A stretch of 64,000 nt of DNA from Psococerastis gibbosa (lineage: Eukaryota > Arthropoda > Insecta > Psocodea > Psocidae), in the NCBI GenBank assembly GCA_963971405.1, contig OZ020489.1, positions 18,688,290-18,752,289 of the forward strand. The letters are read 5' to 3'. Below are positions 44,575-56,469 of the stretch, piece after piece. Numbering within the stretch: the first letter of the stretch is position 1; every line of letters begins with the position of its first letter. A model generated the notes under the pieces. It worked only from the letters and a program-made list of their open reading frames with translations. It made no database searches and was not told the origin of the DNA. Made by a program: the position numbers and the translations under genes.

Positions 44575-45165
44575 AGGTAAACATACAAATCGTTTTCAAT
44601 GGAGCTGTTGCAATACGGCTAGCTTTTATATGGCTGGAAGTTTAAATAATTTTATTAAATATATTTCGGGATATTGAGCTAACTACGTTAGTAACTCTAT
44701 CTAGGCCCTAGGGTGCTGTCTGCAATACTGGTTATAGTATAAAACACATACAAATCGTCGAAGGACAGCAATGGCTATGGTGTAAATAGTTTTCAATGGA
44801 GCTGTTGCAAATCCAATGTAGGGTTTCTCTCGTGACTTCGTGGAAACTAAACATAATGTGTAGAGTAGTAAAATTAAACGACTGCCCAATTTCCACAAAA
44901 ATATATATATATAAATAAAAATTAGTTACATCTGTTTCGGTGTTACACCATCATAAGACTAACGTTACAATACAGCTATGTGCTAGCATTGCCTTATTAT
45001 ATGGCTGGACGTTTAAATTATTTTATTTAATATATTTCGGGACATTAAGCTAGATAACAACCCACGTTAGTAACTCCATCTAGGCCCTAGAGAGCTGTCT
45101 GCAATACTGATTGTAGTATAAAACACATAAAATCGTCGGAGGACAGCAATGGCTTTGATTCTCAT
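44575..45165 (+). repeat. Local segmental duplication, ~160-bp unit spaced ~375 bp
   Basis: 44622-44782 and 44998-45160 share TATATGGCTGGA.GTTTAAA, TATATTTCGGGA.ATT, TAGTAACTC.ATCTAGGCCC and GTATAAAACACATA, through AAATCGTCG.AGGACAGCAA. A second duplicated block, TTTTCAATGGAGCTGTTGCA, is at 44594 and 44796. Nested local duplications, diverged by about 10-15%. Confidence 0.85.
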
Positions 45166-45409
45166 GTAGCATCTAATGCAATAATTCTTTGGCTAGTAGG
45201 ACAATCAAGGGTTTGACGCTTTTGTCCCCTTTTAACATTTCTCGTATTGTAAAACGAACTCTCGCTAAGTTTTATCTGTTATTACAGATTAAGATTTATT
45301 ACGGCTACTAACCGTGCCTCCAATTACACAAATGCAATTAACTCCACTATAGTGTTGCTGTATGCGAAGTTGAGATTGATTATCTTTTAATAATGTAAAA
45401 CTATAGAGA

Positions 45410-45812
45410 ATATTTAAGGCTGAGTGTTCAAAATGTTTTGTTAACAATAATTTTTGCTGATTTTTTGACGAAAGTAATTTATTGCTCATTCCACAGATAC
45501 AACTATAACAAAATGAACAGATAAAAAACTCATAAAAAATCCAAGTTACCGCAGGAAGTTTATATTTTCTGAACTGAAATATTATTACCTTAAAAAAATT
45601 GGATAAAGAGCCTTAAACCCATTTTGTAGCACAGTTGTAAATCTGTAAGGGAAATAGACAGCTTTCACAGAAAGCTCGTATTTTTTAAGATTTTTTCATC
45701 TGTTCCCTTTTATATCTTTGTGGCTGTGGAACGAGCAATTAATTAATTTCGTCCAAAAAGTACGATAATTTCTTATTTACAAAACATTTTGAACACTCAG
45801 GCTTAAGGCTGA
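45410..45812. mobile_element. Foldback element, ~120-bp arms
   Basis: GTGTTCAAAATGTTTTGT (45424-45441) is exactly inverted at 45779-45796. The arms continue inward with GACGAAA.TAATT.ATTGCTC and TTCCACAG.. against their complements near 45735-45760. The 160-bp centre contains AAAGCTCG. A diverged arm copy lies at 34478-34570, so this is a dispersed family. Non-coding. Confidence 0.82.
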
Positions 45813-46739
45813 CGGCTATGTAACCATGTAGGCTCTCTCAATTCAGTATTAGATAGTTCATAATTTTTTTTGGGGGGAATTCGAAATCACACTCAAAACA
45901 ATTACAACAATTTCATTGAATCGTATTAAGAGCCTGTGTGCAGATTATGGGCGAACATCACATAGCGGCAATTATCGACAAATGCGTTAAATCATTCAAG
46001 TTTGAAAACATAGGCAAACTAAAACGTGGAATGAAAACAGAAAGCCTGTGCAGATTTTGTATTGAGCTATGATGAGATGTGAATGAGAATTGCGGTTTGA
46101 GTATGAATGGCCGCACTGAATGTCAGCTCACATTGAGTTCTCCCCTTGATTACCATATTTGCCATTTCTGACATCTGTATACATTTGCACGTCTTTTTTT
46201 TCGTCGTTTTTTGGCTTGTGCATTTTTTATGTTCTATGTTGCTGCGTTTAGTAGCATGTTGCTTGACAATATCGGGAATGCCGACCCGACCGTATGATTA
46301 TATATTTTGGTTTCGCTTGGCAGTTTTTTTTTTATAGTAGCAGGCACTTATATTACTCGAAGTTCTCAGATATCAAAGGTGCCGTCCTCACCGTGCTGGT
46401 TTGGTTCTCTACGATCCTCATGCTAATGTGCTGCATTAATTATAAATGAGTCTCGTCCCTATGGCGATTTATATCTATAGTGTTGCTTGCCAATATTGAT
46501 TTTTTAAATTTAATTTAATCCATAACCTCTGTCTTAGTTGGAAAACATTCACCGCGTGCTGTCAGTTTGTAATTCAGCCATAAATCTACATATGCATACT
46601 TAATGCATGCATAATTTAATGAAATCAGAAACTAATTTTTTGCTCAATGTTTGGTTTACTATATAATATAAGCGTGCGAGCTGATTCGTTAATATGAGAA
46701 ATAAAATATTGGTTACTTAAAGGAGTGACTTTATACTTT
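45813..46739. other. No recognised feature
   Basis: AT-rich; a 63-codon frame at 46146-46337 lacks a recognisable domain. Confidence 0.45.
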
Positions 46740-46879
46740 GGCGGGGTTTCCATTGACCTCGTATTTGAACGTGAGCGAGATATTGACTTGGTAGCAGACA
46801 TGTTTAGACTGTCTTTAATGTCTGCTACCACGTCAATATCTCGCTCACGTTCAAATACGAGGTCAATGGAAACCCCGCC
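46740..46879. mobile_element. GGCG foldback element 10 (short, no inner element)
   Basis: A 140-bp near-perfect palindrome: GGCGGGGTTTCCATTGACCT, GTATTTGAACGTGAGCGAGA and TATTGAC.TGGTAGCAGACA on both arms, around a centre TTTAGACTGTCTTTA. It keeps the GACGTGGTAGCAGACATT-type block but has no core insert. It therefore represents an uninterrupted shell. Confidence 0.95.
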
Positions 46880-46919
46880 ATTGGAAATGATTGGGCTTAT
46901 CCCCCATCGACAATATAAT

Positions 46920-47500
46920 TAAAAAAAAATCCCTTTCGGCTCAGGCCTACGCTACGTATTTAATAAAAAATAAAAAATACTTCATTATTTTCCCGACCAC
47001 AACATCAACACACAAAACACTCTTGTGTTCCAAACAATGACGACTATGAACTTTTACTTATTGAATTATTTTTACTTTGACTGGACGCCATCTTGAAATC
47101 GTTGATTTGCCGTAAAAAGTGTAGATAACCATTATCGTAGATAATAATACGGGCTTTTAGTCAAATTTTAATTCATTCCTCTGCGACCAATATTAACTGA
47201 GATATGAATTATATAAGCTTTCAATCTGCCGCCATCTTGTAACTAAATAGTGGATCTAGCTGGTTAACGAACTCGATCAAGATATTTGTATGATCAATTT
47301 TTGTGCCAAATTTTATCGAAATTGGAAAATATTTACGGAAGTTCGAGTGTTTCCTAAAATCGATATACCTATAACATTTTTAATGGAGGGTGGTTTTAGG
47401 CTCAGGGGGTCATGAAATGAAAAGTTGTGAAGAAATTTTCCGAAGTCGAACTTTGGTCGCCATCTCAATAGGTGAATGAATCTCCCTAAAATTACATTCC
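46920..47500 (-). repeat. ~600-bp dispersed repeat, copy 1
   Basis: Colinear with 60735-61400 in opposite orientation. Shared blocks include CCCTTTCGGCTCAGG, TTTCCCGACCACAACATCAA, CACAAAACACTCTTGTGTTC, TGGACGCCATCTTGAAATC, TTAACTGAGATATGAATT, GAACTCGATCAAGA.ATTTG and GGAGGGTGG.TTTAGG. No TIRs or reading frame are evident. Confidence 0.85.
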
Positions 47501-47708
47501 TTCCCATTTAGCCAATATTCGATGGGAATTAGCGGGTGGTATAAAAAACTGTGCAGTTTGTTCTCACTAACAGCCCTCTAATGTTGAGAAAACCTGTTAT
47601 ATCTCCTTCAGGCTAAGCTGATTTTATTGGATTAATGACTCATTCTTGATTTTCAACTAATTACCAGGTAACATTTGTTCCTGCTCTGCCCATGTAATGT
47701 TCAATATA

Positions 47709-47830
47709 CTACCCGACCACGATAGAATGACATTTGGATCACTTATAAAAATCGAATAAACTAGTTGTTCCGCTTATGCAAGTAATCGAATAAACCGTGT
47801 TCTAAATGTCATTCTATCGTGGCCGGGTAG
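47709..47830. mobile_element. 122-bp MITE with TA target duplication
   Basis: CTACCCGACCACGATAGAAT, continuing GACATTT, is inverted at the right end with one mismatch. TA flanks both sides (47707-47708 and 47831-47832), consistent with a Tc1/mariner-type MITE. The centre is 60 bp and contains two copies of ATCGAATAAAC. Confidence 0.88.
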
Positions 47831-47832
47831 TA

Positions 47833-48766
47833 ACCCGTTCCCATTTAAATAGGTTGTTCTCCCACTGACCATAGCCTTCGAATACTCCTTTGACGAAATT
47901 TACCCATCTGTTGACAAGGAGCCCGACCCGAGGTCTAACATCAAAAGTTACTTAGCTTAATGACTCATTATGTGCTAGGCTAATCGCTTAATAATTATAC
48001 TCCGGAAAATTTCGTGTCGTATTCTGAAGTTGTGAACACTAATCCTACTAGTAAACATTCGCTACAGTAATAATCACCGCTACCAAATAGATCAGCGCCA
48101 TATTGCTTTCCATAAGCTTTTTCATTAAGTTTGTTAAGTTTGTATAATAACGATATTGGGTGCCCGGCATCTTCTCTTACTCCATAAGTTCGGTTAACTA
48201 TTGTTTTTGTTTTGTTGACTATATACTGTATTTGTATTTTATGCACTGGAAATTGTATTGGTTTTTTGACGTAGGCTAGACAGAAAAAGACTTACTAGTC
48301 TTAAGTCTCGCCCCATAAATATAATATGTTTATTATTATTTTCATTGAGCCCTTATTCTCCATTGTATTAAAATTGTACGTAGTGGCCTACCCCCAGCGA
48401 AGCCTATTAGGTTCTTTTGATGTATGATTTAATACGAGTAATACAGTATACACTATATACAATGAGAAAATGATCTTCAACTACAAATGTAATCAAGGGT
48501 TGATAAGCTGTTGGCTAGCCTCTCAAGGTTAAACTATTTTTTTTGTGCTGCATTTGTGTTTGTGGTCAGTCACCTCGATTGAAGCAAAGGACATGTTGGA
48601 GACCACGTTTTGTCTGTTCGTACGCAGACGTGACACCTGCTTATCATGAGAAAGCTAATTTGACCTTGGCAGCAGTAATAGCCGTGAAATAGGCCCTTGC
48701 ACATACTTAGAGTGCATTTGAGCATCACCAACAGCATATCATCAGACTGTAGTCTGCCTCTGGTAA
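47833..48766. other. No recognised feature
   Basis: No coding signal or shared repeat was recognised. Confidence 0.45.
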
Positions 48767-48903
48767 GGGGCTTATTCCACCGACGTCAATAGTGATTATT
48801 GATGGGAATGACGGGTAGCACACATTAAAGACAGTCTAAAAATGTCTGCTACCACGTCAATATCACCAACATTATCATTATTGACGTCGGTGAAATAAGC
48901 GCC
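48767..48903. mobile_element. GGCG foldback element 11 (short, no inner element)
   Basis: GGGGCTTATTCCACCGACGT and ..ACGTCGGTGAAATAAGCGCC (137 bp), inward TCAATAGTGAT. The centre is ACATTAAAGACAGTCTAAA followed by TGTCTGCTACCACGTC, homologous to the centre of element 10. The termini match element 8. A shell without core. Confidence 0.93.
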
Positions 48904-49317
48904 CTATGTACTGTCATACACTCATACAGTCTTATTGAAGCTTAGCATTACATGAATATACTATACAGAAATCTAGGTTAGCAGACATATAAGAATACAA
49001 CTAGGCTGTACGATGACTTACTGTACCGGGGGATGCAGCTGTCGCTTACGCCTGTCATTATCTATTGAACTTACCCCCCCCCCCCCCCAAGAAATTTAGT
49101 CCAAAGCCATCCTTTCGTCGAATTTGGTTCCCTATGTCAGAAACATAACTAAAATTTAGTTGGAAACTTATAGAAGCTAAAGGCAACGGAGTTGTAGCCC
49201 GATGGATGTGAGAAAGGGGAGACTTGGGCTCTCCCACACGTCCGCACTCGAAAGTAAATGTGTTGCTGTTGCTGGACAGTGTTAGTTGCACTTGACAGAC
49301 ATTAACAACTACACTTC
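48904..49317. other. No gene; 15-C run
   Basis: A 15-nt C run lies at 49074-49088. A 121-codon minus-strand frame (49058-49423) starts in the adjacent direct repeat and has no recognisable domain. Confidence 0.5.
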
Positions 49318-49640
49318 TAATGGGGCACTTTTGTAAGAGTCTTTTGCAGTTGCCCGAATCCATTTTGTCTCTACTTCTTTTTGGCGTGATAAATAAGCAA
49401 ATAAAACGATCCCTTTTCACCATTTATTTCTCTGAGTCTCATTTATTATTTGTTGGTAGAATTACCACGTACGTAACTGTTGTTAATATCGATGGACATT
49501 TGTTAAAAGTGTCAATATAAGTAGTATAAATTTTTTTGGCATAATTTTCCTTATGTTTGGTGCAGTTTTGTAAACATCTTTTGCGGTTGCCGAATCCTTT
49601 TTGTCTTTACTTCTTTTTGGCGTGATAAATAAATAAAAAA
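49318..49640 (+). repeat. Direct repeat, ~85-bp unit
   Basis: 49320-49405 and 49556-49640 share TTTTGTAA, CTTTTGC.GTTGCC, GAATCC.TTTTGTCT and ACTTCTTTTTGGCGTGATAA followed by ATAA. About 90% similar by eye and separated by 150 bp. Confidence 0.8.
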
Positions 49641-52288
49641 TATAAAATATAAAAATATATAAAATAAAAAACACAATTTTTCCCTTTTTTAAAATGAGTT
49701 TTCGCACTTTCGTCGTTCATGTAGGTTTTGGTCGCTGTTCGCATGCATGTTGATGCTTTGGGCACTTACTTGAATGAAATATAAGAGAAACCCTACTACC
49801 GAAAGACTCATTGTGAGCGATTTCTAAAAGTAGTCTAGCAAATTTTATATCTACTTTAACATTTAATTTTAAGTTAATTTTGCATACTGACCTGTCAGTT
49901 TCATACAACAAAAATCTATTGTAAGAAATTTCTTATTTTTATCTGCCGAACCCTTTTTAATTGTTTTGACAGGTTGATGGATTAGACTCTCGAAGTGTGT
50001 AATAAAATATTTGAAATATCGCACATGTGGACTTTTTCTGCTACCCTAACCCAATGTTCACCTCAAAAGCACTTTAATGTATGTAGCCTCTTATTTGGTT
50101 TTCAGGGCTGATTAAGTTTTGTCCATTGGGGAGAAAATTACTTTTTTTTTAATGATACCTACCAAGTATTTGCATAGTGGTTCTTATTTTAATTTTAAAC
50201 TACATGTTTCATGTCGCGTTTTGTCGATGATTCCTTTGATGTTTCACGAGATTTTTAACTGTGTATTTAATAGGATTGTCTATAATTGTAATTTTAACGT
50301 CATAACTTCTCGAAAGCTTAATAATCAGACGAAGGTTTTGCAATAATGGCTCTACTGGTAACAGAAATAACAGCGACGAAAAAAATTCATTTGAAAATTT
50401 ATAAAGAAAAGAGACAATTCCTTTTCCGAAGAAATTGGCTACCGTGTCAAATTGTGTATTTCATAATTTACCACGCTCCATTTTCCCCTTGCTTTATTTA
50501 TTTCTGAAATACAATACAAATAGTTGTGCCATTTTTTACGAATTACACTCTGGGGTTGTTCTGTTGTCTGTTGTTCGAATACCCGAGGTTTTGTTCATTT
50601 TATGTAATTTTCAACTTAAACCATGCACTGGAAATCCAATGGAGCATGTCTGCTAAAGGAAGTGCAGGAAAATTGGATGTGAAGATGATGAGATCCTGAA
50701 GCGGATAATAGCATTCATTGGCTCAATCTCAAGTCGTGGATCACCCTATAGTTGAATAATGCAACAAATTAAATGAGCCACAAGTGACCGGTCAATTACA
50801 GCATCTGTTGTCGTGTCCCGTCCCTCCGCAATCTTAACAACATGGGTGGTTTAAAGTTTTTGCGAAGTCATGGCTACACGAACATGTAAATTTGAAGAGG
50901 AATCATGAAGTTCAAAATGTTCCGATGCTGTTTTAGTGTTTTGCAGTAGAACTTTGTTTGATAGTAACGGAATGACAGTATGATTTGTTTGAGACTGAGT
51001 AAAAACTCCCCTAGCCACCCCACCCTGCGTATTTGAGGGGTGACTGGAGCCAGATTGCGTCATAGCCGGACGACATAGGCAAACTTTACACTTTGAGATG
51101 TGACTTTGTTATGAGGTTCATTTGTGACGTCATTTTGTAGAGGGCAGCACCAGTTGCACTGATATCAAAGCGTTGATTTTTCCATAAGCCTCAATGCTAT
51201 TTTAAAATTATTTTATTTATGTATTATTTTAAAGTGATATTTTTCTATAAATCATGGAGAATATATATATGAAATTATATGCAGCGAAATAAGGCCCAGG
51301 CATAGTAAAAATATTAAAAGAATTAATTAGATGCTAAGAGCTTAGCTTTCACATTTCACAATAATATGGATATCGGTTTGTCGTCAGCGAACCTAGTGAC
51401 CAAAACTGTCCCTACAGAATTGGCGTCCGTTGTTAGACGTAGGCATCAAATATTAGAACTGCTAAAAGTGCTATAAATAAATGTCCGGCCATAAATACTA
51501 AGAAATCACTTGTTGATACGTTAAAATAAAAACTCGACAGCCTCTATCGGATTCCACTTTCCTTATCTTAACCAACCATGGCAGGAACCACAAATGCTTT
51601 GAGATGAGAGAAACCAGAAAATAAATCCTGTGCATGCACAATGATTAAACATATCACATGCTGTTGGTGGTGATAATTATGTAGGTCGATATTTTTGATC
51701 TACGAGCGTAACGTTGAAGGCATGCGACGACGCCTCGTTGTACAGGGATAGAAAATAAATTATCAATGATCAAGGAAGGGTCAATGATTTGTCAACGGGT
51801 GATCGGAGCGGCCCTATCAGTTTATTCATATTTAATCATCACCATCTAGATCAGTGAATATTTTATAGTGCTATCTTTTTATTAAATCCTCTGTTTATTA
51901 CGTTGTTTGCACCTTTTATTGCGTTTCTGGGGTATGCTGCAATAAGCCGGGAGCTCTCTCACATAACGGATGTTGTATTAATTTCAAAAAATAATAATGG
52001 ATTTATTGTGTATCATTAGGTATGATGCATTTCGTGCTACACGACGCACGAGCTCCGTTCAACATATAGCCAGCAGATATAATATTGAAGAAATTTTCTC
52101 AGGCTTCGTGTGATATTATTTTTATCTACATGAAATATAGCTGTTTGTTTTATCTTAGTTTGCTTAAAGCTTTGGTATAATTTACGTTATGCTACATCTT
52201 CGCAGTATTGCGGTTCGTCGTTTATAAACGTTCGTGGTATTGGCACTGAGTGGGATGACATGGTTATCCCTACTTAAGTGGGTTAAGT
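49641..52288. other. No recognised feature
   Basis: The longest repeat-poor stretch of the window. AT-rich with frames of 60-75 codons only, no TIRs or splice-anchored exon recognised. Confidence 0.5.
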
Positions 52289-52302
52289 CGAGTTAAGTGA
52301 AC

Positions 52303-52588
52303 TTCTTCTTTTCTTCTTCTTCCGGCTCTACAGCCCTTGGTGGGCTTTGGCCTGCTCGACAACACTCCTCCATTCTTCTCGGTTTTGCACAACGCTCCAC
52401 CATCTGGAGACTCCCAACTCGCGAAGGTCATTCTCTAACTCGTCCTTCCAGCGGTTTCTTGGCCGTCCTGGCAGTCGTCTTCCCGTCATGCTTGCTTTGT
52501 ACATTTTTCGTGGCATGCGTTCTTCAGACATCCTTACAACGTGTCCCAGCCACCTTAATCGTTGTGCTTTAATGAACCTTACTATGTC
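52303..52588 (-). mobile_element. 5'-truncated non-LTR retrotransposon insertion, 14-bp target duplication
   Basis: An open minus-strand frame reads DIVRFIKAQRLRWLGHVV, then RRLPGRPRNRWKDELENDL, and ends at HQGL before a GAA-rich tail at 52303-52325. These are the (W)LGHVxRM and GRPxxRWxD signatures of the polyprotein C-terminus. CGAGTTAAGTGAAC is exact at 52289-52302 and 52589-52602. The frame is intact, so the insertion is young compared with the relative at 795-1256. The extra residues upstream of DIVRF come from flanking DNA. RT and endonuclease are absent. Confidence 0.95.
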
Positions 52589-52602
52589 CGAGTTAAGTGA
52601 AC

Positions 52603-53860
52603 ACTCGTGGAAATCCGATTCTAAGCTAACCAGCGTGTTAGCTAAACGCACTTGGGGGTTGGTGAAAGCGAGGTAAACTGCTAAAGCGATGCTTCTATGC
52701 ATTAAAGTATAAAAAAATATGCACCAACCCATTTTGGGGTGATCCAGGTCGATGTCAACGGCCAGCTGGCTACTAAATTTTTTCGAAAAAGGCCTGACAT
52801 GAAATACGCATCCGTGCGAAGTTTTGAAATACTATATGCTATGCTATAATAACATTTTTTTCTTCCAGATTATCGACCCATAACTCAAATTCTTTGATTA
52901 CGTAAAATCGCCCAAAAACCTGCGTGATTGGTAAGTTCATTTAAAGAAGTTATTTTTGCTTTTATACTCCCCCTCTGTCTTAACCGTGGCACATCTTTAT
53001 CCATCTGCTACTGTAGCAATTCAAACGGGGCAACTTTTAAAGCGTCATAAATTTCTGCCGTCCATTCCACGTTTTTGGGACGTAAGCTTTCGTGACTACT
53101 GATGGATTTTTTTTTAACTTGGGTAACAACGCCTGGAAAAAAGCCCGTGGAACGACCACCCAATGAAGGTGTAGGCCTGAGAGGATCCTCTCTCTTGCTG
53201 ACTTTGGAATGCTGTAGTCAGCAACATGCCCGACAGACGGTGGGTTTGTTTCTCCTGTCGACGAAGGAAATTTTTTCTTTTGCGTCGAGTTCCTGACCAT
53301 GAGTCAACAAGTTACGAAACAACTTCATTTGTAATTCCCGTCAAACTATACTTCAGTCGTGTCCCACTGCCACTGACTTTTTCCGGGAAGGGAAACCTCA
53401 CGAGACGTGCATCCCTATATTTGTCAGGTTATATCAACCATTTCTTTCCATGGGGGTGGGGGGGAGGGGGTGTTGTTTTTGAACCGTTGATGTAACACCT
53501 TAGAGTATACTCGTATCGTACATTCATCACTCCTGTACTTTGCCAACGTAATGCACGTTATTAAGTGGATCGTGCTACCCCTAGTTTATTGAAATTGAAA
53601 GTTGGTGTTTGCTAATAATAGGATGACCCCGACAATTGAGCTGCACGAGAAAGTGCTATGGTGCACCTCACTTGGAGGGCTTCAACCATGACCACAGCCA
53701 ATGCGTAGCGTGGCTGAATAGTGTGATATTTAGCTGCTGGTATCTCTGGCGCAGCCAGGCATGAGCCCAGAAGGGCTGGGCCCTCTCCAAATATAAAAAT
53801 ATTGATAAAATATCGGTGTCGCGGATACTTCCCAGCTGCCCCCTCCACCACCATTACACC
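52603..53860. other. No recognised gene
   Basis: Short frames of up to 90 codons without recognisable domains. A G-rich stretch lies at 53452-53470. A block near 52708-52750 (CCATTTTGGGGTGATCCAGG) recurs at 40065. Confidence 0.5.
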
Positions 53861-53905
53861 CAAGGCCGTGCCCAGGTTTTGATTTCGTGGGGGGGGGGGG
53901 GGGTG
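53861..53905 (+). mobile_element. hAT-like terminus with 15-G run
   Basis: CAAGGCCGTGCCCAGG, then TTTTGATTTCGT and 15 G (53889-53903), has the layout of the terminus at 40080. No opposite end was found. Confidence 0.4.
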
Positions 53906-53950
53906 GTCCAAAAATATTTTACGTAATTTATTAATGGAGGAATTCTTCAA

Positions 53951-54288
53951 ACAATACAGGTTTACATTTTAAAAAACGTTCCCATACTAGAAAAGAACGT
54001 TTCTCTAGATGGAAGGCCATCTACAGTGCTTGCTGTCTCGACTGGCGGACATGGGCGACCCTAAACCAAATACGCTCTGGTGCGGCCCGTACGAAGACCA
54101 ACAGGGCTAGATGGGGTCAGCTCGATGAAAATGACACCCTCTGCGCATGCGGCCAGCGCCAAGATTTAGAACATCTGTTCCTGTGCAGCCTTTGCCCCCA
54201 CCGCTGCACACCTGAAGACCTGTGGGAGGCCAATGTGGCGGCTATGAATTTCGCCCAGTTTTGGACGCGCTTGGACACGAAAAAGTAA
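53951..54288 (+). mobile_element. Non-LTR retrotransposon RT C-terminus with zinc-binding-like motif
   Basis: An open frame ends at the TAA 54286-54288. It reads RWKAIYSACCLDWRTWATLN, then QIRSGAARTKTNRARWG and CACGQRQDLEHLFLC..CP, and finally EANVAAMNFAQFWTRLDTKK. The LNxLRxGxxR..RWG segment followed by CxCGxxQxxxHLxxxC is the conserved C-terminal region of many insect endonuclease-reverse transcriptases. It has no starting methionine, and coding similarity fades upstream of about 53990, so it is a 5'-truncated relic. The open frame suggests it is not very old. Confidence 0.85.
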
Positions 54289-55411
54289 AGTAAGTGCTTG
54301 CAGTAAAGTGGCATAAAGTCGTTTCCTAGTCTAAGGGGGGGGGGGGGGGTTGTTCTCGCCATAAGCCGAATATAGTCAAAATTAAGCTATTTACATTGCG
54401 TGGGCTCCAATGTCAAGTGCGCAGAACTAGTCAATTTTCATTCATTGTGGTTTATTTAGGATAATTGACACTTATTGCTGGATAAGTTATTCTTGAGCGT
54501 TGGTGCTACGACTGCTGCAAGCTCCACCATGGGACTAAGCTGTTCAAAGGAATTATTTTCTGCTGCCACGATTTTCACAAACCCAAAATGTTCAATGGAA
54601 AAATTGCCAATATAATGTCGGCTTGGATGGACGGTCTTGCTGATGTCTGCGTCCACTAATCTGACGGGTAGTATTTGTCTATTAATGGGTAACACAACTC
54701 GAAATCTGTTCGTTAGCCTACTTGAAGGTTTATTGGACTTGATTCGAATGGTTCAAAATGCCTACCCGCCTCCGTTAGTGGTCCCGTCACTGTTGGAGTG
54801 GACTCTAGAACTGTATGTAGCAAACAGAGCTCTTTTGCAATGAGTGTGTACATCAGTAACAACTACTTGCCTATACCAAATTCAAAACCTTGCTCATCTG
54901 CAATAACCCTGACAAAGTCACTATTCACTACATAAACGCATATCTTATTACGCTTCGTTATCAACTATAACCTTACAGTTTACAAGTTTACAAAGTTTGA
55001 GATACTGAATTGCAATTTGCAAGGACTTGATTAGAAACAATTGGGAATTGCAAGTTAGTATCGATTTCATATCATTTGCAAGACGTCTGTTTTTATTTCC
55101 CTGGCATACTTGAGTTTGTTGACCTTGCTTATAGTCATGTCGCATATGAAAGCTTGTTTGGGAATTCCCGGCACCCAGGACAATAGCAATTTGGTCGTTA
55201 GGGCTCCTGGAAATGATGGTTCAGTCGGAGTAATAAGTTATGGTATTGTGAGCACCACCTACACTACAGCCGAAGTCCCGCCAACGTGCTTACGAGGCAA
55301 TCGGACAACATCCCCCCCCCCCTGAACAAACTTTAATTTCACAGCAAAAATCGATTGCAGAACCGTAAAAAAAAAAGTTTAAAGCACTTTCCGCTACATG
55401 TACATTATGTG
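54289..55411. other. No gene; G and C runs
   Basis: A 15-nt G run lies at 54335-54349 and an 11-nt C run at 55312-55322. Frames of 65-81 codons have no recognisable domains. Confidence 0.5.
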
Positions 55412-55590
55412 GCCTGTTACATTGTGTCAATGGTAAGCTTGTCTCATCTTGCCCATTATCGTTTTTAACCGGTTTAGGCTGACATCGAGGACGTATACCA
55501 GTTTGCCAATGGCCAAAAATTCAGAATAATATAAATAATGGCCGAAATCCATGGGGTCGTTGGTATTGGGCAAGGGGTCATCCTGGTTGA
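55412..55590 (+). repeat. Dispersed repeat family D, 5'-truncated copy
   Basis: Begins at ATTGTGTCAATGGTAAGCTT and continues CTCATCTTGCCCATTATCG, TAGGCTGACATCGAGGACGT, TTTGCCAATGGCCAAAAATT and ATGGGGTCGTTGGTATTGGG. Lacks both the first 35 bp and the last 40 bp of longer copies. Confidence 0.75.
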
Positions 55591-55639
55591 CGAGAGGAGA
55601 GCACGGCCCTTTTCAGATCAAAAGTCTCCTAAGCCCAAA

Positions 55640-55700
55640 GTACCATGATGGTAGCCCATCTTCGATAGAACAAGGTATTAAATGAAGAAAAATAAGTTCT
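55640..55700 (+). mobile_element. Short non-LTR 3' segment related to 21530-21565
   Basis: CCCATCTTCGATAGAACAAG and TTAAATGAAGAA parallel CCAATCTTCGATAGAAGAG and TTTAAAGAAGAATGAAGAA of the 21330 copy. Too short to classify alone. Confidence 0.4.
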
Positions 55701-56090
55701 ATAAGACCGATACTATCCCTAAAATTTTATTGTTGGCACCTGTAGTGAAATGATTTCCACCTCCAGATGCCTCTTAACTTTACGCTGAATGCCCGCAGGG
55801 CTGCCGTTTAGTTTTTCCGGATCCTACGGAAGAACGGAACCTTCCGATTGATTCTCCGGAATTTTCTGTTTCGCTGGCCGCGCAACACATGCAGTCATTG
55901 AGAGTGCGCGCTAATTTTGCAACCGTACAGTCTCCGAAGCCAATTGAAATTCTCTGGATAGTGGGCAGCCCGCTGAATGACTTCAATTTTTGACTAAGCT
56001 GGAAAATTTTAGCGGAGCGTACCATAGAAAAATATTTCTGGAGCTGTTCGCCCAGGCATTCAATATTATACACAATAATAATATTCCTAA

Positions 56091-56469
56091 GGCGCCCATT
56101 CCACCGACCGGCTAGGGCTATTTTCAAAAACGGTGACGTGGTAGCAGACATTCAAGACTTAGGTGGCGTTTCCACCGACCTCGCATTGCAGAATGCAAAT
56201 GACATTGACGGAAAATGAGAATTTTCTTTTTATAGAAATCTATTAAAATGTTGTACTTAACATATCCCATGACGCCATTTTTTAATTTTAGTTTGTTTGT
56301 TATTTTACTGTATGATCATTGATCAATTTTAACTATGACATAGAGGAAAATAAACATTTCCGTCAATTCTGCAATGCGAGGTCGGTGGAAACCCCCCCTA
56401 AGTCTTGAATGTCTGCTACCACGTCAGCGTTTTTGTAAATAGCCCTAGCCGGTCGGTGGAATGGGCGCC
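56091..56469. mobile_element. GGCG foldback element 12 (composite, core inverted)
   Basis: Outer termini GGCGCCCATTCCACCGACCG and its reverse complement, then GACGTGGTAGCAGACATT. Inner element at 56162-56398 with GGTGGCGTTTCCACCGACCT and ..GGTGGAAACCCCCCC. The core runs opposite to that of elements 1, 5 and 13. The hairpin sequence is decayed (ATGACATAGAGG). Confidence 0.93.

Noticed and set aside
49058..49423. 121-codon minus-strand frame
   Set aside because: Begins in a direct repeat and ends in glycine codons made by a C run; no domain.
55780..56151. 123-codon minus-strand frame
   Set aside because: The first 20 residues come from foldback element 12; the rest has no recognisable domain.
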